From Candidatus Thorarchaeota archaeon MP11T_1 (GTDB lineage Archaea > Asgardarchaeota > Thorarchaeia > Thorarchaeales > Thorarchaeaceae): 64,000 nt of DNA. Under the pieces are notes generated by a model. That model did not search any database, had not been told where the DNA came from, and saw nothing but the letters and a program-made list of their open reading frames with translations. The position numbers and the translations under genes are program-made. This document shows, piece after piece, positions 41,685 through 54,125 of the stretch. The first letter of the stretch is position 1; each line of letters opens with the position of its first letter. The stretch spans positions 11,497 through 75,496 of the forward strand of contig PJET01000005.1 in NCBI GenBank assembly GCA_002825515.1, read 5' to 3'.

Positions 41685-42623
41685 TCAGGAATCAGGCTCT
41701 GTTCTGACTTTATCTCTATTGATTTTACGTTGTTTCTGAGCCATCTGAGCGATTATCACGCCAATTACTGTAATAGTACCTCCGAGTATCTGAAGATATG
41801 TCACTGTTTCATTAAGAACAAGGAGGGACATAAGCACCCCCCAGACTGCAATTAGATTCAACATTATTTGGACAAGTGATGCCTCAATATGTTTCATAGA
41901 TTCATAGTAGAGAATGAAAGCAATCACTGTGTTTACAACAGCCACCCATATCACGATAAACCATGCTTGGAGGCTCATAGTGAGTAAAACCGTGACATCA
42001 TCAAGAAATGAAGCGGATATCCAGATGAAGGGGACTGCAAATAGTGAGCTATAGAATGTTGTTGATATTGCATCTATAGTCTTGACTGCAATCTTACCCG
42101 CTATTCCATTTATTGCAAAAAAGAGGGTTGAAACAATTACCACGAGATCTCCAAGAAGCCTCCAAATATCATAAGTTGTAGATTCAGGAGCAGAACTCAG
42201 AACTATGAGAGTGGCACCGATTGTGGCCAATATAAGTCCTAATATCTTCTCAAATGTGATTTTTTCATTTAGTACAGGTGCGGCAAGTATTACTGCAAAA
42301 ATGGGTGTTAAGTTCAGAAGAAGAAGAGCATCACTAGCTGTTGTCAGCTCGAGACCGATATACTGCAGGACTTGAGATATGAAGGGGCCACTCAGTCCAA
42401 CAATCAAGAAAATCTTCCAATTGTTCTTCACATCGTTCAAGGTCTGCTTCTTTTTGTGTTGTAGAGTCACTAAAAGAAGAAATGGACATGCTAAGGTGTA
42501 TCTCAAAGCTACAAAGACAATAGGACCTACTTCTACGAATATAAGCTTGGCAAAGATTAGTGATGAGGACCAAAATACTGTCGTGACTGTGATAGCGAGA
42601 TATGCTAATGATGTCCTGTTCAT
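41685..42623 (-). CDS. EamA/DMT-family transporter
   Basis: 312 residues from ATG 42623. Ten predicted transmembrane helices as two EamA repeats, the first beginning TTVFWSSSLIFAKLIFVEVGPIVFVALRY, the second around VVIVSTLFFAINGIAGKIAVKTIDA. Carries metabolites such as amino acids; direction cannot be told. It is followed by the deacylase-like gene after 57 bases. Confidence 0.88.
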   Translation of the reverse strand: MNRTSLAYLAITVTTVFWSSSLIFAKLIFVEVGPIVFVALRYTLACPFLLLVTLQHKKKQTLNDVKNNWKIFLIVGLSGPFISQVLQYIGLELTTASDALLLLNLTPIFAVILAAPVLNEKITFEKILGLILATIGATLIVLSSAPESTTYDIWRLLGDLVVIVSTLFFAINGIAGKIAVKTIDAISTTFYSSLFAVPFIWISASFLDDVTVLLTMSLQAWFIVIWVAVVNTVIAFILYYESMKHIEASLVQIMLNLIAVWGVLMSLLVLNETVTYLQILGGTITVIGVIIAQMAQKQRKINRDKVRTEPDS

Positions 42624-42733
42624 ACCTTGCTCCTCTAGCACACTTTTGAAACAGAACCATCTGATAAGCTGAACTGAACGACCAGAGATAGAATAATGCA
42701 CACGGGAACATCCGCGTGGACAAGTATGATTGA

Positions 42734-43393
42734 TTACCTTGCAGAACGTGCGACTCGCTCTCGTTCTTCCTTCCTAGCAACTGCAAAGCTACCAGGGTCG
42801 TTCTTGTAAGCAAGTAGTAGTTCGTCCACAAGACACTCTTCAAATGACTTGGCATTCTTGTGTGCTGAGCGAACTGCTCCAACTGAGAGATATCTCAGAG
42901 CAAGGTCAATTCTTCTCTGTGGTGCAACATCAACAGAACGAGGATATGCCATGCCACCATATGAGATTCTTGTTGTTTCCTCAGCAGGAGCTGTGTTCTC
43001 GATTGCTGTGACTAGAACTTGAACTGGATTTAGACCAGTCCTGTAATTGATGATTTCAAAGACACGTTTGAGGGTGGAGATTGCTCGTAGTTTCTTACCA
43101 GCGCCTCTTCCTGTTCGTGTTTTCTTCTCCTTTCTACGACCTGCGTTGATCATCTTGTTCACAAATCGTTCAACAATTGGAATTTGTGACTTGTGAAATC
43201 GTTTGTGAGCATGTCTGCCTGATGTGTGTGGAATTAGGACTGGTTTTAGGGAGATGTATCTTACAAGCCCAATATCATTGATTTGAATATTTGTAGAGTC
43301 CCATTTACCAAACATGAGAAGTTCAGGTGGTTCGTTAGGTGGCGTTTTCTCAACCACTGGTTCAACATTTTCTTCTTCAGACATAGTTATCAC
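42734..43393 (-). CDS. rps7: Ribosomal protein uS7
   Basis: 219 residues with an acidic N-terminal extension. Motifs: RHAHKRFHKSQIPIVERFVNKMINAGRRKEKKTRTGRG, NPVQVLVTAIENTAPAEETTRISYGG, and RRIDLALRYLSVGA. Its start abuts the rps12 stop. In typical archaea fusA and tuf come next, but not here. Confidence 0.96.
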   Translation of the reverse strand: MITMSEEENVEPVVEKTPPNEPPELLMFGKWDSTNIQINDIGLVRYISLKPVLIPHTSGRHAHKRFHKSQIPIVERFVNKMINAGRRKEKKTRTGRGAGKKLRAISTLKRVFEIINYRTGLNPVQVLVTAIENTAPAEETTRISYGGMAYPRSVDVAPQRRIDLALRYLSVGAVRSAHKNAKSFEECLVDELLLAYKNDPGSFAVARKEERERVARSAR

Positions 43394-43873
43394 CTAACGA
43401 ATTGGTTTCTCCTTTCTGCCATATATCAGAGACTCAAGACCGACTCCGTTTACTTTGATGACCTTCCAAGAAACTCCAGGTAAGTCACCTATAGGACCTC
43501 CCTGAGCACCACCAATACCCTCAACAATAACAGAGTCATGTTCATCTATGTATTTCAGACCACCATCCCCAGGTATGAATGCTGTGATCTGTTTTCCATT
43601 CTTGGAGAGCTGAATCCTTACAGCTTTTCGAATAGCAGAGTTTGGTTGTTTTGATTCGATACCAACCTTCTCAAGTACAATACCTCTTGCTTGAGGAGCG
43701 CCCTCAAGTGGGTCAGTCTTCCTCTTGAGATTAAGTGTACGTCTTTTGTATGTAGGCTTCTTCCAGCGGTATTTCTTCCTCTTGCGCAGAAGAGGTCGAG
43801 CTGCGAATTCGCCCAATGGAGATTTTGAACCTGGCAATATGATTTTCCTCTTGATGGTCAACGTACCATTCAT
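43394..43873 (-). CDS. rps12: Ribosomal protein uS12
   Basis: 159 residues, decoding-site protein. Motifs: [39 protein letters not shown], and [24 protein letters not shown]. It follows nusA by 69 bases on the minus strand. Confidence 0.97.
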   Translation of the reverse strand: MNGTLTIKRKIILPGSKSPLGEFAARPLLRKRKKYRWKKPTYKRRTLNLKRKTDPLEGAPQARGIVLEKVGIESKQPNSAIRKAVRIQLSKNGKQITAFIPGDGGLKYIDEHDSVIVEGIGGAQGGPIGDLPGVSWKVIKVNGVGLESLIYGRKEKPIR

Positions 43874-43942
43874 GGTACGCTCTGTATGGTGGTTATCGGC
43901 TCCGGCCTGTTGTAACCTTAAAAGGATTGTGAAGAGAACACC

Positions 43943-44377
43943 TCATGCAATCACGACGTTGTTCAGATCGAAGTGACGCCTTACCAGAATACGAGCCCGG
44001 GCAACATTTCTGCCCTCTCGACCAATGGCAATACCACGGTCCTCGTTATTGACCGTCACTGAAGCTACCCTTGTGCCATCACGATGTTCTATAATCTTTA
44101 CATTCTCAACTCTGGCTGGAGCAAGCGCACTCATAACGAATGCTTCAGCAGTTTCAGCCATCTCTACAACGTCAACAGGTCGACCAAAGGCTTCTGATGC
44201 GGCCTTAACATTTACTCCCCCACGTCCAATTGCTTTTCCAAGTTGCTTTGGACGGACCACAACTATGATTCGTTCTCCCTCATCGTCACGAATGACATCA
44301 ATTGCTGCGGCACCTGTAATCTGTTCGAACTTGGCAATTAAAGCCATGTCCTCCATGGAGAGCTTCACTCGGCCCAA
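43943..44377 (-). CDS. nusA: NusA-like transcription factor, KH domains
   Basis: 144 residues: two KH domains with GXXG-type loops (IGRGGVNVKAASEAFG near 55-75 and IGREGRNVARARILV near 115-130), the compact archaeal NusA without an S1 domain. Between L30e and S12, the conserved archaeal position. Confidence 0.95.
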   Translation of the reverse strand: MGRVKLSMEDMALIAKFEQITGAAAIDVIRDDEGERIIVVVRPKQLGKAIGRGGVNVKAASEAFGRPVDVVEMAETAEAFVMSALAPARVENVKIIEHRDGTRVASVTVNNEDRGIAIGREGRNVARARILVRRHFDLNNVVIA

Positions 44378-44387
44378 TTGATTCGCC

Positions 44388-44681
44388 TCAGACCATCTTC
44401 AAAATCTTTGAGTCACCTGGCTTAATTACAGCAATGGCCGAAACCATGAATGGTTTACCTACAACTTCACCCAAGTCCCAAGACGTTCCTTCGAACTTCT
44501 GGACCTTAATATTAGCAAGCTTAGCGTACTGCTCTATGTCTTCTAGCTCATCTGTAGGACAATTTGCTGCAACAACGACAAGTTTCGCCTTGCCAGTCTT
44601 AATAGCATCAATTGAAGACCTTACGCCTATCTTGCACTCACCTGTACTTACTGCACTTGCTATTGGTTGATTCAGGCTCAT
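44388..44681 (-). CDS. rpl30e: Ribosomal protein eL30
   Basis: 97 residues from ATG 44681, chosen because GAGGT lies just upstream. L7Ae-related fold: KIGVRSSIDAIKTGKAKLVVVAANCP and SAIAVIKPGDSKIL. Between rpoA2 and nusA. Confidence 0.95.
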   Translation of the reverse strand: MSLNQPIASAVSTGECKIGVRSSIDAIKTGKAKLVVVAANCPTDELEDIEQYAKLANIKVQKFEGTSWDLGEVVGKPFMVSAIAVIKPGDSKILKMV

Positions 44682-44779
44682 TATATGACCTCGCATGTGA
44701 TTTGTTGGTAAACCCGAACTGGTTGCGTCAAATGATATTCTGTTTTAATGTTTCCGCCCTGACCTCGGTATTGGACTTC

Positions 44780-48764
<3,985 letters not shown>

Positions 48765-51700
48765 CTAGATCATCTCCTTCAATCGTAGTCTGGTGGCCAA
48801 GCCCAATGACATCATTTCTTGTATTAGCAGCTTGAAAGCATAAGAAACGACCACACTACTAATCTTGGCATTAGTTCCGCATATTGGACAATAGTACTGG
48901 TCCTTGTTACGGTCATAGACACCTATTAGGCCACAGTCCTCACAAACGAGCATGTTACTCTTGTCAGATTCATCCAATAATCGACCCTTTAGAAGAATTG
49001 CGGCACCGTGACCTATCAGTACATCACGTTCCATCTCTCCAAACCGTAGACCTCCTTCTCGGGCACGACCCTCAGTGGGTTGGCGAGTTAGAATCTGTAC
49101 AGGTCCTCTTGCACGAGCATGAATCTTGTCAGCAACCATATGGTGGAGCTTCTGGTAGAATATGACTCCCATGAAGATGTCAACTTTGAGCTTTTCTCCT
49201 GTGATGCCAGAGTACATTGTTTCACGACCATTGTGTTTCAGGCCATGTTTCTTGAGTATGTCAAAGAGCTCCTCTTCTGTAACACCGCAGAATGGTGATG
49301 CATCCTGTTGTTTACCCACCATACATGCAGCTTTGCCAGCAACCATCTCCAGTATCTGACCAATCGTCATTCTGCTTGGGATAGCATGCGGGTTAATTAG
49401 GAGGTCTGGAACCACTCCATCCTCCGTGAATGGAAGGTCTTGTTGTGGTACTATGTATCCGATTACACCTTTCTGTCCATGTCGAGACGCATACTTGTCA
49501 CCTAACTCAGGGATTCTGAGGTCTCGGACTTTTACCTTAACCAGACGGTTACCATCAATGGTTTCTGTGAGAATTACGCTGTCAACAACACCAGCTTCTC
49601 CATGACGCACAGCAACAGATGTTTCACGACGATTCGGAGAAGCTATCTCAAACTCAGAATATTCTTCCAAGAATCTAGGAGGAGAAGTTCTACCAATGAG
49701 AACGTCACCACCCATCACTTCGACCTCAGTTTCTATGATACCATCCTCACCAAGGTTTCTGTAAGACTCTGAGGCTCTATAACCCCTAACACTTCGGTCT
49801 GGAATTTCGAATCTGTCCTCTTGGCCTCCAGGATACTTCCGCTCTTCGCTTTCATATACTCTAGCGAATGTGCTTCGGCCCAACCCCCTCTCAATGGATG
49901 CTTTATTCATTATGAGAGCATCTTCAATGTTATAGCCTTCAAAGGAAAGAATAGCTACTATGAAGTTTTGACCCGCAGGACGTTCCTCATAGCCAATTGA
50001 GTCCATTGCGCGAGTCTTTACAAGTGGGACCTGAGGATAGTGGAAGAAATGTGAACGTGTGTCAGCTCTGTATCTGAAGTTCGATGCAGGCACACCTACT
50101 GATTGCTTTGCCATTCCAGCCATGTAAACATTACGAGGCGATTGGTTTCGCTCAGGGAATGGGATAAGAGCTGCGGAGATACCCAGTATCGTGGAAGGCA
50201 CTATCTCTAGGTGGGTTGTGCTGGGTCCAATGTCTTCAGGATACATAGCAATTAACGTGTTCTCTTCCTCCTCCGCATCGATGAATTCCACATTTCCATT
50301 ACGGAGAAGGTCCAAGAAGCCCCACTCTGTTTCAAGTACCATTCTTAGGTGTTCATCAGTGAGACGGCTCTTTCCATTTTCAACTACAATGACAGGTCGT
50401 CTTACACGGCCAGCATCACAATTGGCTTGAACCTCGTGGGTGTCTTCATAATATGCAATATTTGTTTGGTTGTCAATCTCACCAGAACGGCGCTTCTGTC
50501 TTATTGTCTTAACCAAGACTTGTGGAGCGGGATGGACGCCTACTAGTCGACCATTCAGAAAAATATCTGCCCATTTAGCCCCGCGTTTTCCGCGGAGTTT
50601 CTCAATAGGTTCGACCTCAGCTTTAAGGAGTGCACGTTCTACAGCCTCTTCTTCGGTACCAACTGAGATGTATGCCATCATGGCGATGTTCTTTACAAGA
50701 CCACAGTTTGGTCCTTCAGGAGTTTCGTTAGGACATATCTTACCCCAGTGAGTGGAGTGGAGGTCTCGTGCTTCGAAATGTGGTTGTGAACGTGAGAGTG
50801 GTGAAACAACTCGTCTAAGGTGTGATAATGAAGATATGTAATTAGTACGATCTAAAAGCTGTGATACACCAGCTTTGCCTCCGACCCAGTTTCCTGTGGC
50901 CAGTGCATGTTTCAATCTCTGTGTTATCACATCTGCACGCACTGCAGTCCTGATATTGGGTTTACGACCTCGAACTGCTGTACGCTCCAATTGGTACTTG
51001 ATGTCACGAGTCAGAGAGTAGAGAGCAACCCTGAATAGTGACATAAGGAGGTCTCCAGAAAGCTTCAGCCTTTTGTTTGCATAATGGTCTTTGTCGTCAG
51101 GAGCTCGTTTGCTAAGTACCAACTCCAAAAGACGTTCTACCATTTGCCCAAGATAGTATGCTTTTTGTAGACGACTATCCTCTTCGGTTCCGATGTGTGG
51201 GAGAAGATAGCGATCTAACACTTTTTCTGCACGAGCAAGCCGGTATTCCTTCGTTTGACCAACAGCAACACGTTTTCCAATGAAATCTAATGCATTGGAA
51301 CGGGTAGATTCATCCTCTTCGCCTGTGGGTGCATTGATTGGTGCTGATTGTTCAATCGTAACAATGAGCTCATTTCGTATCTCATCATCATCTGAAATGA
51401 CATCTACAATATCTCGGTCTGATTCAATTCCTAACGCTTTTAGAAGAATTGCCAGAGGTATCTTACCGGGCACTGATGGGAATGATACTCTTAGTTCACC
51501 AGTTCGTTTTCGCTCAATTGTCACTGGTGCTCTAAAACCACGCGAGGTTGAGAAGACCTTAGCAATGTGAGTATAGCTCGAGCTCTTGCTTGCCTCTTCA
51601 ATTAGAATTCTATTAGGCGCTAAATCTTCTTGTGTGACAAGAACTCGCTCTGAACCGTTGATTATGAAATAACCACCAGGATCTTTGGGATCTTCACCAT

Positions 51701-52136
51701 GTTTTATGAGGTCCTCATCTGAAAGACCATTTAGATGACACTTCTCACTTCGAAGCATGATTGGTAAGTCCCCAATGTAAATCCTCATAGTTTCAAGCCT
51801 GGTTGACACAGAACCTTCTTTTCGGACAGGTGTCATGTCCAAGTGGAGTTTGCTTGCATAGGTAAGGTTTCTAATCCTAGCTTCATTGGGGTAGAGTTTG
51901 TGTTCACTACCATCAGCTTCTCGAATAGAAGGTTCATCGACGTGGATGTCACCCAATTCCACTACATAACCCTCAATCTTTGGTGTGAGCTTGCCAACAC
52001 TGTCTACTACTTGTTGAAGCTCTTCTCTTATGAACCGATTAAATGAGTCGAGATGCTGACCTACTAGTCCATACTGATCAAAGAAGGCTTCTATTACTGG
52101 CCAGTACTTATCTCGATCTTGTGTGCCCGTTGCCAT
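48765..52136 (-). CDS. rpoB: RNA polymerase subunit B, unsplit
   Basis: 1123 residues in one chain, so B is not divided into B' and B''. Motifs: KIPLAILLKALGI, CPNETPEGPNCGLVKN, RHGQKGVIGYIVPQQDLPF, and the C-terminal zinc site CEDCGLIGVYDR...YYCPICG. rpoH, which usually precedes rpoB in archaea, is not found upstream. Confidence 0.97.
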   Translation of the reverse strand: MATGTQDRDKYWPVIEAFFDQYGLVGQHLDSFNRFIREELQQVVDSVGKLTPKIEGYVVELGDIHVDEPSIREADGSEHKLYPNEARIRNLTYASKLHLDMTPVRKEGSVSTRLETMRIYIGDLPIMLRSEKCHLNGLSDEDLIKHGEDPKDPGGYFIINGSERVLVTQEDLAPNRILIEEASKSSSYTHIAKVFSTSRGFRAPVTIERKRTGELRVSFPSVPGKIPLAILLKALGIESDRDIVDVISDDDEIRNELIVTIEQSAPINAPTGEEDESTRSNALDFIGKRVAVGQTKEYRLARAEKVLDRYLLPHIGTEEDSRLQKAYYLGQMVERLLELVLSKRAPDDKDHYANKRLKLSGDLLMSLFRVALYSLTRDIKYQLERTAVRGRKPNIRTAVRADVITQRLKHALATGNWVGGKAGVSQLLDRTNYISSLSHLRRVVSPLSRSQPHFEARDLHSTHWGKICPNETPEGPNCGLVKNIAMMAYISVGTEEEAVERALLKAEVEPIEKLRGKRGAKWADIFLNGRLVGVHPAPQVLVKTIRQKRRSGEIDNQTNIAYYEDTHEVQANCDAGRVRRPVIVVENGKSRLTDEHLRMVLETEWGFLDLLRNGNVEFIDAEEEENTLIAMYPEDIGPSTTHLEIVPSTILGISAALIPFPERNQSPRNVYMAGMAKQSVGVPASNFRYRADTRSHFFHYPQVPLVKTRAMDSIGYEERPAGQNFIVAILSFEGYNIEDALIMNKASIERGLGRSTFARVYESEERKYPGGQEDRFEIPDRSVRGYRASESYRNLGEDGIIETEVEVMGGDVLIGRTSPPRFLEEYSEFEIASPNRRETSVAVRHGEAGVVDSVILTETIDGNRLVKVKVRDLRIPELGDKYASRHGQKGVIGYIVPQQDLPFTEDGVVPDLLINPHAIPSRMTIGQILEMVAGKAACMVGKQQDASPFCGVTEEELFDILKKHGLKHNGRETMYSGITGEKLKVDIFMGVIFYQKLHHMVADKIHARARGPVQILTRQPTEGRAREGGLRFGEMERDVLIGHGAAILLKGRLLDESDKSNMLVCEDCGLIGVYDRNKDQYYCPICGTNAKISSVVVSYAFKLLIQEMMSLGLATRLRLKEMI

Positions 52137-52288
52137 GTTATCACATCATTAATGTGAAGGACGGGGGAACTACTGCGAATCTACACGCTTCCCAACGCAT
52201 GGAACTCAGAAATCCGAGCTCACACATAGCTGCAATAGCCGCCCCGTTTGCTGTTTACTCTAACAGTACTGCTCCGAGCCACATGCAA

Positions 52289-52396
52289 TGGCGGGCTCGG
52301 CGGGATTTGAACCCGCGGCCAGTTCCCGAGCAAGAGATGACTCTCTTGTTCCTCAGGTTAAAAGCCTGCTGCGCTACCTGTCTGCGCCACGAGCCC
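52289..52396 (-). tRNA. tRNA-Lys (TTT) with non-canonical 31-base intron
   Basis: Acceptor GGGCTCG pairs exactly with CGAGCCC; D stem GCGC/GCGC; T arm GCGGG-TTCAAAT-CCCGC; encoded CCA. The anticodon loop CTTTTAA gives TTT. The 3' side of the anticodon stem is broken after CCTG, and removing 31 bases (plus-strand 52323-52353) restores GCAGG/CCTGC and a normal variable loop TGGCC. That puts the intron between positions 42 and 43, not 37/38. The intron folds on itself (CAAGAGA/TCTCTTG). The exact splice points are uncertain. Confidence 0.88.
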
Positions 52397-52716
52397 CGAT
52401 TGTCCCTTCATCTATGACATTATCGTGTATTACAACATATCCAGTAAATGCAATATACGACCATGCATGAATGGGAAGCAGTCCTGTCTGAGCAACGGAC
52501 GGGAAATTTTGTAGCCATAAAAGGGTTGCGATAAAACATAGAAATGGCATAACATCTAAGGACGGCTTGGCTGTATGAGCCAATCTACTATAGACCTCGG
52601 TCAGTAATAAACTTACTCAGTAATCTGTTCATTGATGAAAATAATCTAAATCAACATTTCAGAGATGACCCGCTCCGACAACTTTAATAGAAAATCGCGA
52701 GTCGAGCGCACTGGAT
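52397..52716. other. Spacer between tRNA-Lys and tRNA-Asp
   Basis: About 320 bases without a credible gene. One minus-strand frame of 69 residues (52374-52583) contains a hydrophobic stretch but runs into tRNA-Lys and is discarded. TTTAATAGA at about 52683-52691 is placed as the TATA box for tRNA-Asp. Confidence 0.6.
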
Positions 52717-52794
52717 GCCCCTGTAGTGTAGTCCGGTCTAGCATTCAAGACTGTCACTCTTGAGACCCGGGTTCAAGTCCCGGCGGGGGCGCCA
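52717..52794 (+). tRNA. tRNA-Asp (GTC)
   Basis: Acceptor GCCCCTG/CGGGGGC (one T-G pair); anticodon stem CAAGA/TCTTG with loop CTGTCAC, anticodon GTC; T arm CCGGG-TTCAAGT-CCCGG; encoded CCA. No intron. A TATA-like element lies about 30 bases upstream. Two degraded copies of its 3' end follow at 53407 and 53758. Confidence 0.95.
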
Positions 52795-52873
52795 CTTTCT
52801 TGTTCTAGTTATTCGATGTGAAAACTTCGTTGTCAGTTGTACTCGAACTGGTCAGAAAAATAAAGTATGAATG

Positions 52874-53296
52874 CTAAATAGAATCAATTTCTCTAATCTT
52901 GTTTCTGACAATATCAGGAAGGGTTGTTTTCTTTGAATACTTGTAATCATATGCCACCATTTTAGATTCACCGAGAGCAGCGATCCCCTTGGATTTACTC
53001 TCAATAATATACTCCATTATGAAATGGGTTGGTTCAATAGAGGTTACACGAGTACCTACGGTTACTACATCAGGATAGAACAGGGGTTTAATGAATTTAG
53101 CAGAGATACTAGCCAAAATTGGACCAATAGAATACTTCTCCATGGTTTCAATGAACCCAGCCTCCTCAAAATATCTTATACGGGCGGTTTCAAAGTATCT
53201 GAAAAATTGTGTATTATTTACATGGTTAAAGGCGTCCATATCTCCCCAAGCAATGGGAATATCAACTTTAATGTTAAAATCATCTAATGATTTCAT
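52874..53296 (-). CDS. 4HBT-family acyl-CoA thioesterase
   Basis: 140 residues from ATG 53296, with GAGGTGT upstream. Hotdog fold, YbgC/FadM type: IPIAWGDMDAFNHVNNTQFFRYFE carries the catalytic Asp (GDMD) and the central His-Val-Asn-Asn. It lies between tRNA-Asp and the first degraded tRNA 3' end, so it may have arrived with whatever disturbed this site. Confidence 0.88.
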   Translation of the reverse strand: MKSLDDFNIKVDIPIAWGDMDAFNHVNNTQFFRYFETARIRYFEEAGFIETMEKYSIGPILASISAKFIKPLFYPDVVTVGTRVTSIEPTHFIMEYIIESKSKGIAALGESKMVAYDYKYSKKTTLPDIVRNKIREIDSI

Positions 53297-53406
53297 ATAC
53301 AACACCTCTAAAATGATGTAAGGTTAGACACCTTTGGCTTAATAAAAACCAATACATATGGACTCATTAAATGGACTTCATTTAGATTGATGAGTTTGTA
53401 GCGATT

Positions 53407-53440
53407 TTGAACCCGGTTCAAGTCCCGGTGGGGCGCCACT
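53407..53440 (+). repeat. Degraded copy of the tRNA-Asp 3' end, copy 1
   Basis: TTGAACCCGGTTCAAGTCCC and the following GGTGGGGCGCCACT correspond to the T arm, acceptor 3' strand and CCA of tRNA-Asp, with a few changes. No D or anticodon arm is recognisable upstream. It lies two bases past the stop of the first two-TM gene. Confidence 0.75.
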
Positions 53441-53442
53441 AC

Positions 53443-53685
53443 TTATTCTCCTTTGCTCGTTGCCAACCAAAGAGCAAACACAATTAGAACTGCTACAAGA
53501 CCCACGAAAACTAATCTTGGATCAGAAAGGTATGTAATAAAGGACTGCTGAAGTAATTGTAAAGCTATGTAAGCTGCAAGCAAGGATACAACAATAATCA
53601 TTACAATAACAGCACAGCGAAGATCTTCAACTACCGCTTTGAGCTGTTTTACATCATTCTTCTCTTTTGATGTAGCTTCTGACAA
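53443..53685 (-). CDS. Two-TM coiled-coil protein, paralogue A
   Basis: 80 residues. A charged helix (EKNDVKQLKAVVEDLR) then two hydrophobic segments (CAVIVMIIVVSLLAAYIALQL and LVFVGLVAVLIVFALWLA) and a short tail. Paralogue of the protein at 53769-54005: same 'MS[ED]..SK...DVK/IKxLxxxxxxLR.AVIV' start and length. Its stop directly abuts a tRNA-Asp 3' remnant. Function unknown; could be a toxin-like or scaffold membrane peptide, unproven. Confidence 0.65.
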   Translation of the reverse strand: MSEATSKEKNDVKQLKAVVEDLRCAVIVMIIVVSLLAAYIALQLLQQSFITYLSDPRLVFVGLVAVLIVFALWLATSKGE

Positions 53686-53757
53686 CCTTCATCTCGACCT
53701 TATTCGACTGACCGAGCTATCTATTTGGTCCTTATACATATTATTTCTTGAGTCATT

Positions 53758-53792
53758 CTAACCCGAGTTCAAGTCCCGACGAAGGCTCCATT
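53758..53792 (+). repeat. Degraded copy of the tRNA-Asp 3' end, copy 2
   Basis: CTAACCCGAGTTCAAGTCCC followed by GACGAAGGCTCCA: more diverged than copy 1 but the T arm and the CCA end are still clear. The bases TCTTGAG just before it also match the tRNA-Asp anticodon-stem region. It overlaps the end of paralogue B, whose last residues and stop are read from it on the other strand. Confidence 0.65.
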
Positions 53793-54005
53793 ATCTTTTG
53801 TACAGCTGTTGGCGAGAAGAAATAGACAAAGAATGATAATACCAACCGCTGCGAGAAGGGGGAGAAATGTAGTCAATTGGAAAATCATAAGGATATAAAG
53901 TAGTGATACAAGAATAGTCAAAACAATGACTGCCAAACGAAGATTTGCTATTTGTTCTTCAAGTCGTTTTATATCTGCAATTACCTTGGATGATTCATCT
54001 GACAA
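53769..54005 (-). CDS. Two-TM coiled-coil protein, paralogue B
   Basis: 78 residues. Charged helix (DIKRLEEQIANLR), two hydrophobic segments (LAVIVLTILVSLLYILMIFQL and LPLLAAVGIIILCLFLLA), tail NSCTKDNGAFVGT. The tail and the stop lie in the antisense of the tRNA-Asp remnant, indicating that the original end was lost and the frame now runs into it. Paralogue of 53443-53685, with about 270-base spacing, so a tandem duplication. Confidence 0.6.
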   Translation of the reverse strand: MSDESSKVIADIKRLEEQIANLRLAVIVLTILVSLLYILMIFQLTTFLPLLAAVGIIILCLFLLANSCTKDNGAFVGT

Positions 54006-54125
54006 TTTTCATCCCTCCAGTATCCATCTACCATTATTGTGCCTGTGCATCTAGGACATTCTGCTACATTAACTTCACTACCATATCGTGATTCAGATAA
54101 AGGGATAGGATGTATTCATTGTATT

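Noticed and set aside
42334..42882. Minus-strand frame of 182 residues
   Set aside because: Out-of-frame shadow of the EamA transporter and rps7 genes, rich in Cys/His/Ser without pattern.
52043..52470. Plus-strand frames across tRNA-Lys
   Set aside because: They read antisense through tRNA-Lys and the rpoB start and have no protein-like features.
52374..52583. Minus-strand frame of 69 residues with a hydrophobic stretch
   Set aside because: Its end runs into tRNA-Lys and no ribosome site is seen; probably chance.
52637..52675. Box C/D guide RNA in the tRNA-Lys/tRNA-Asp spacer
   Set aside because: A TGATGA is present but no CTGA at suitable spacing.
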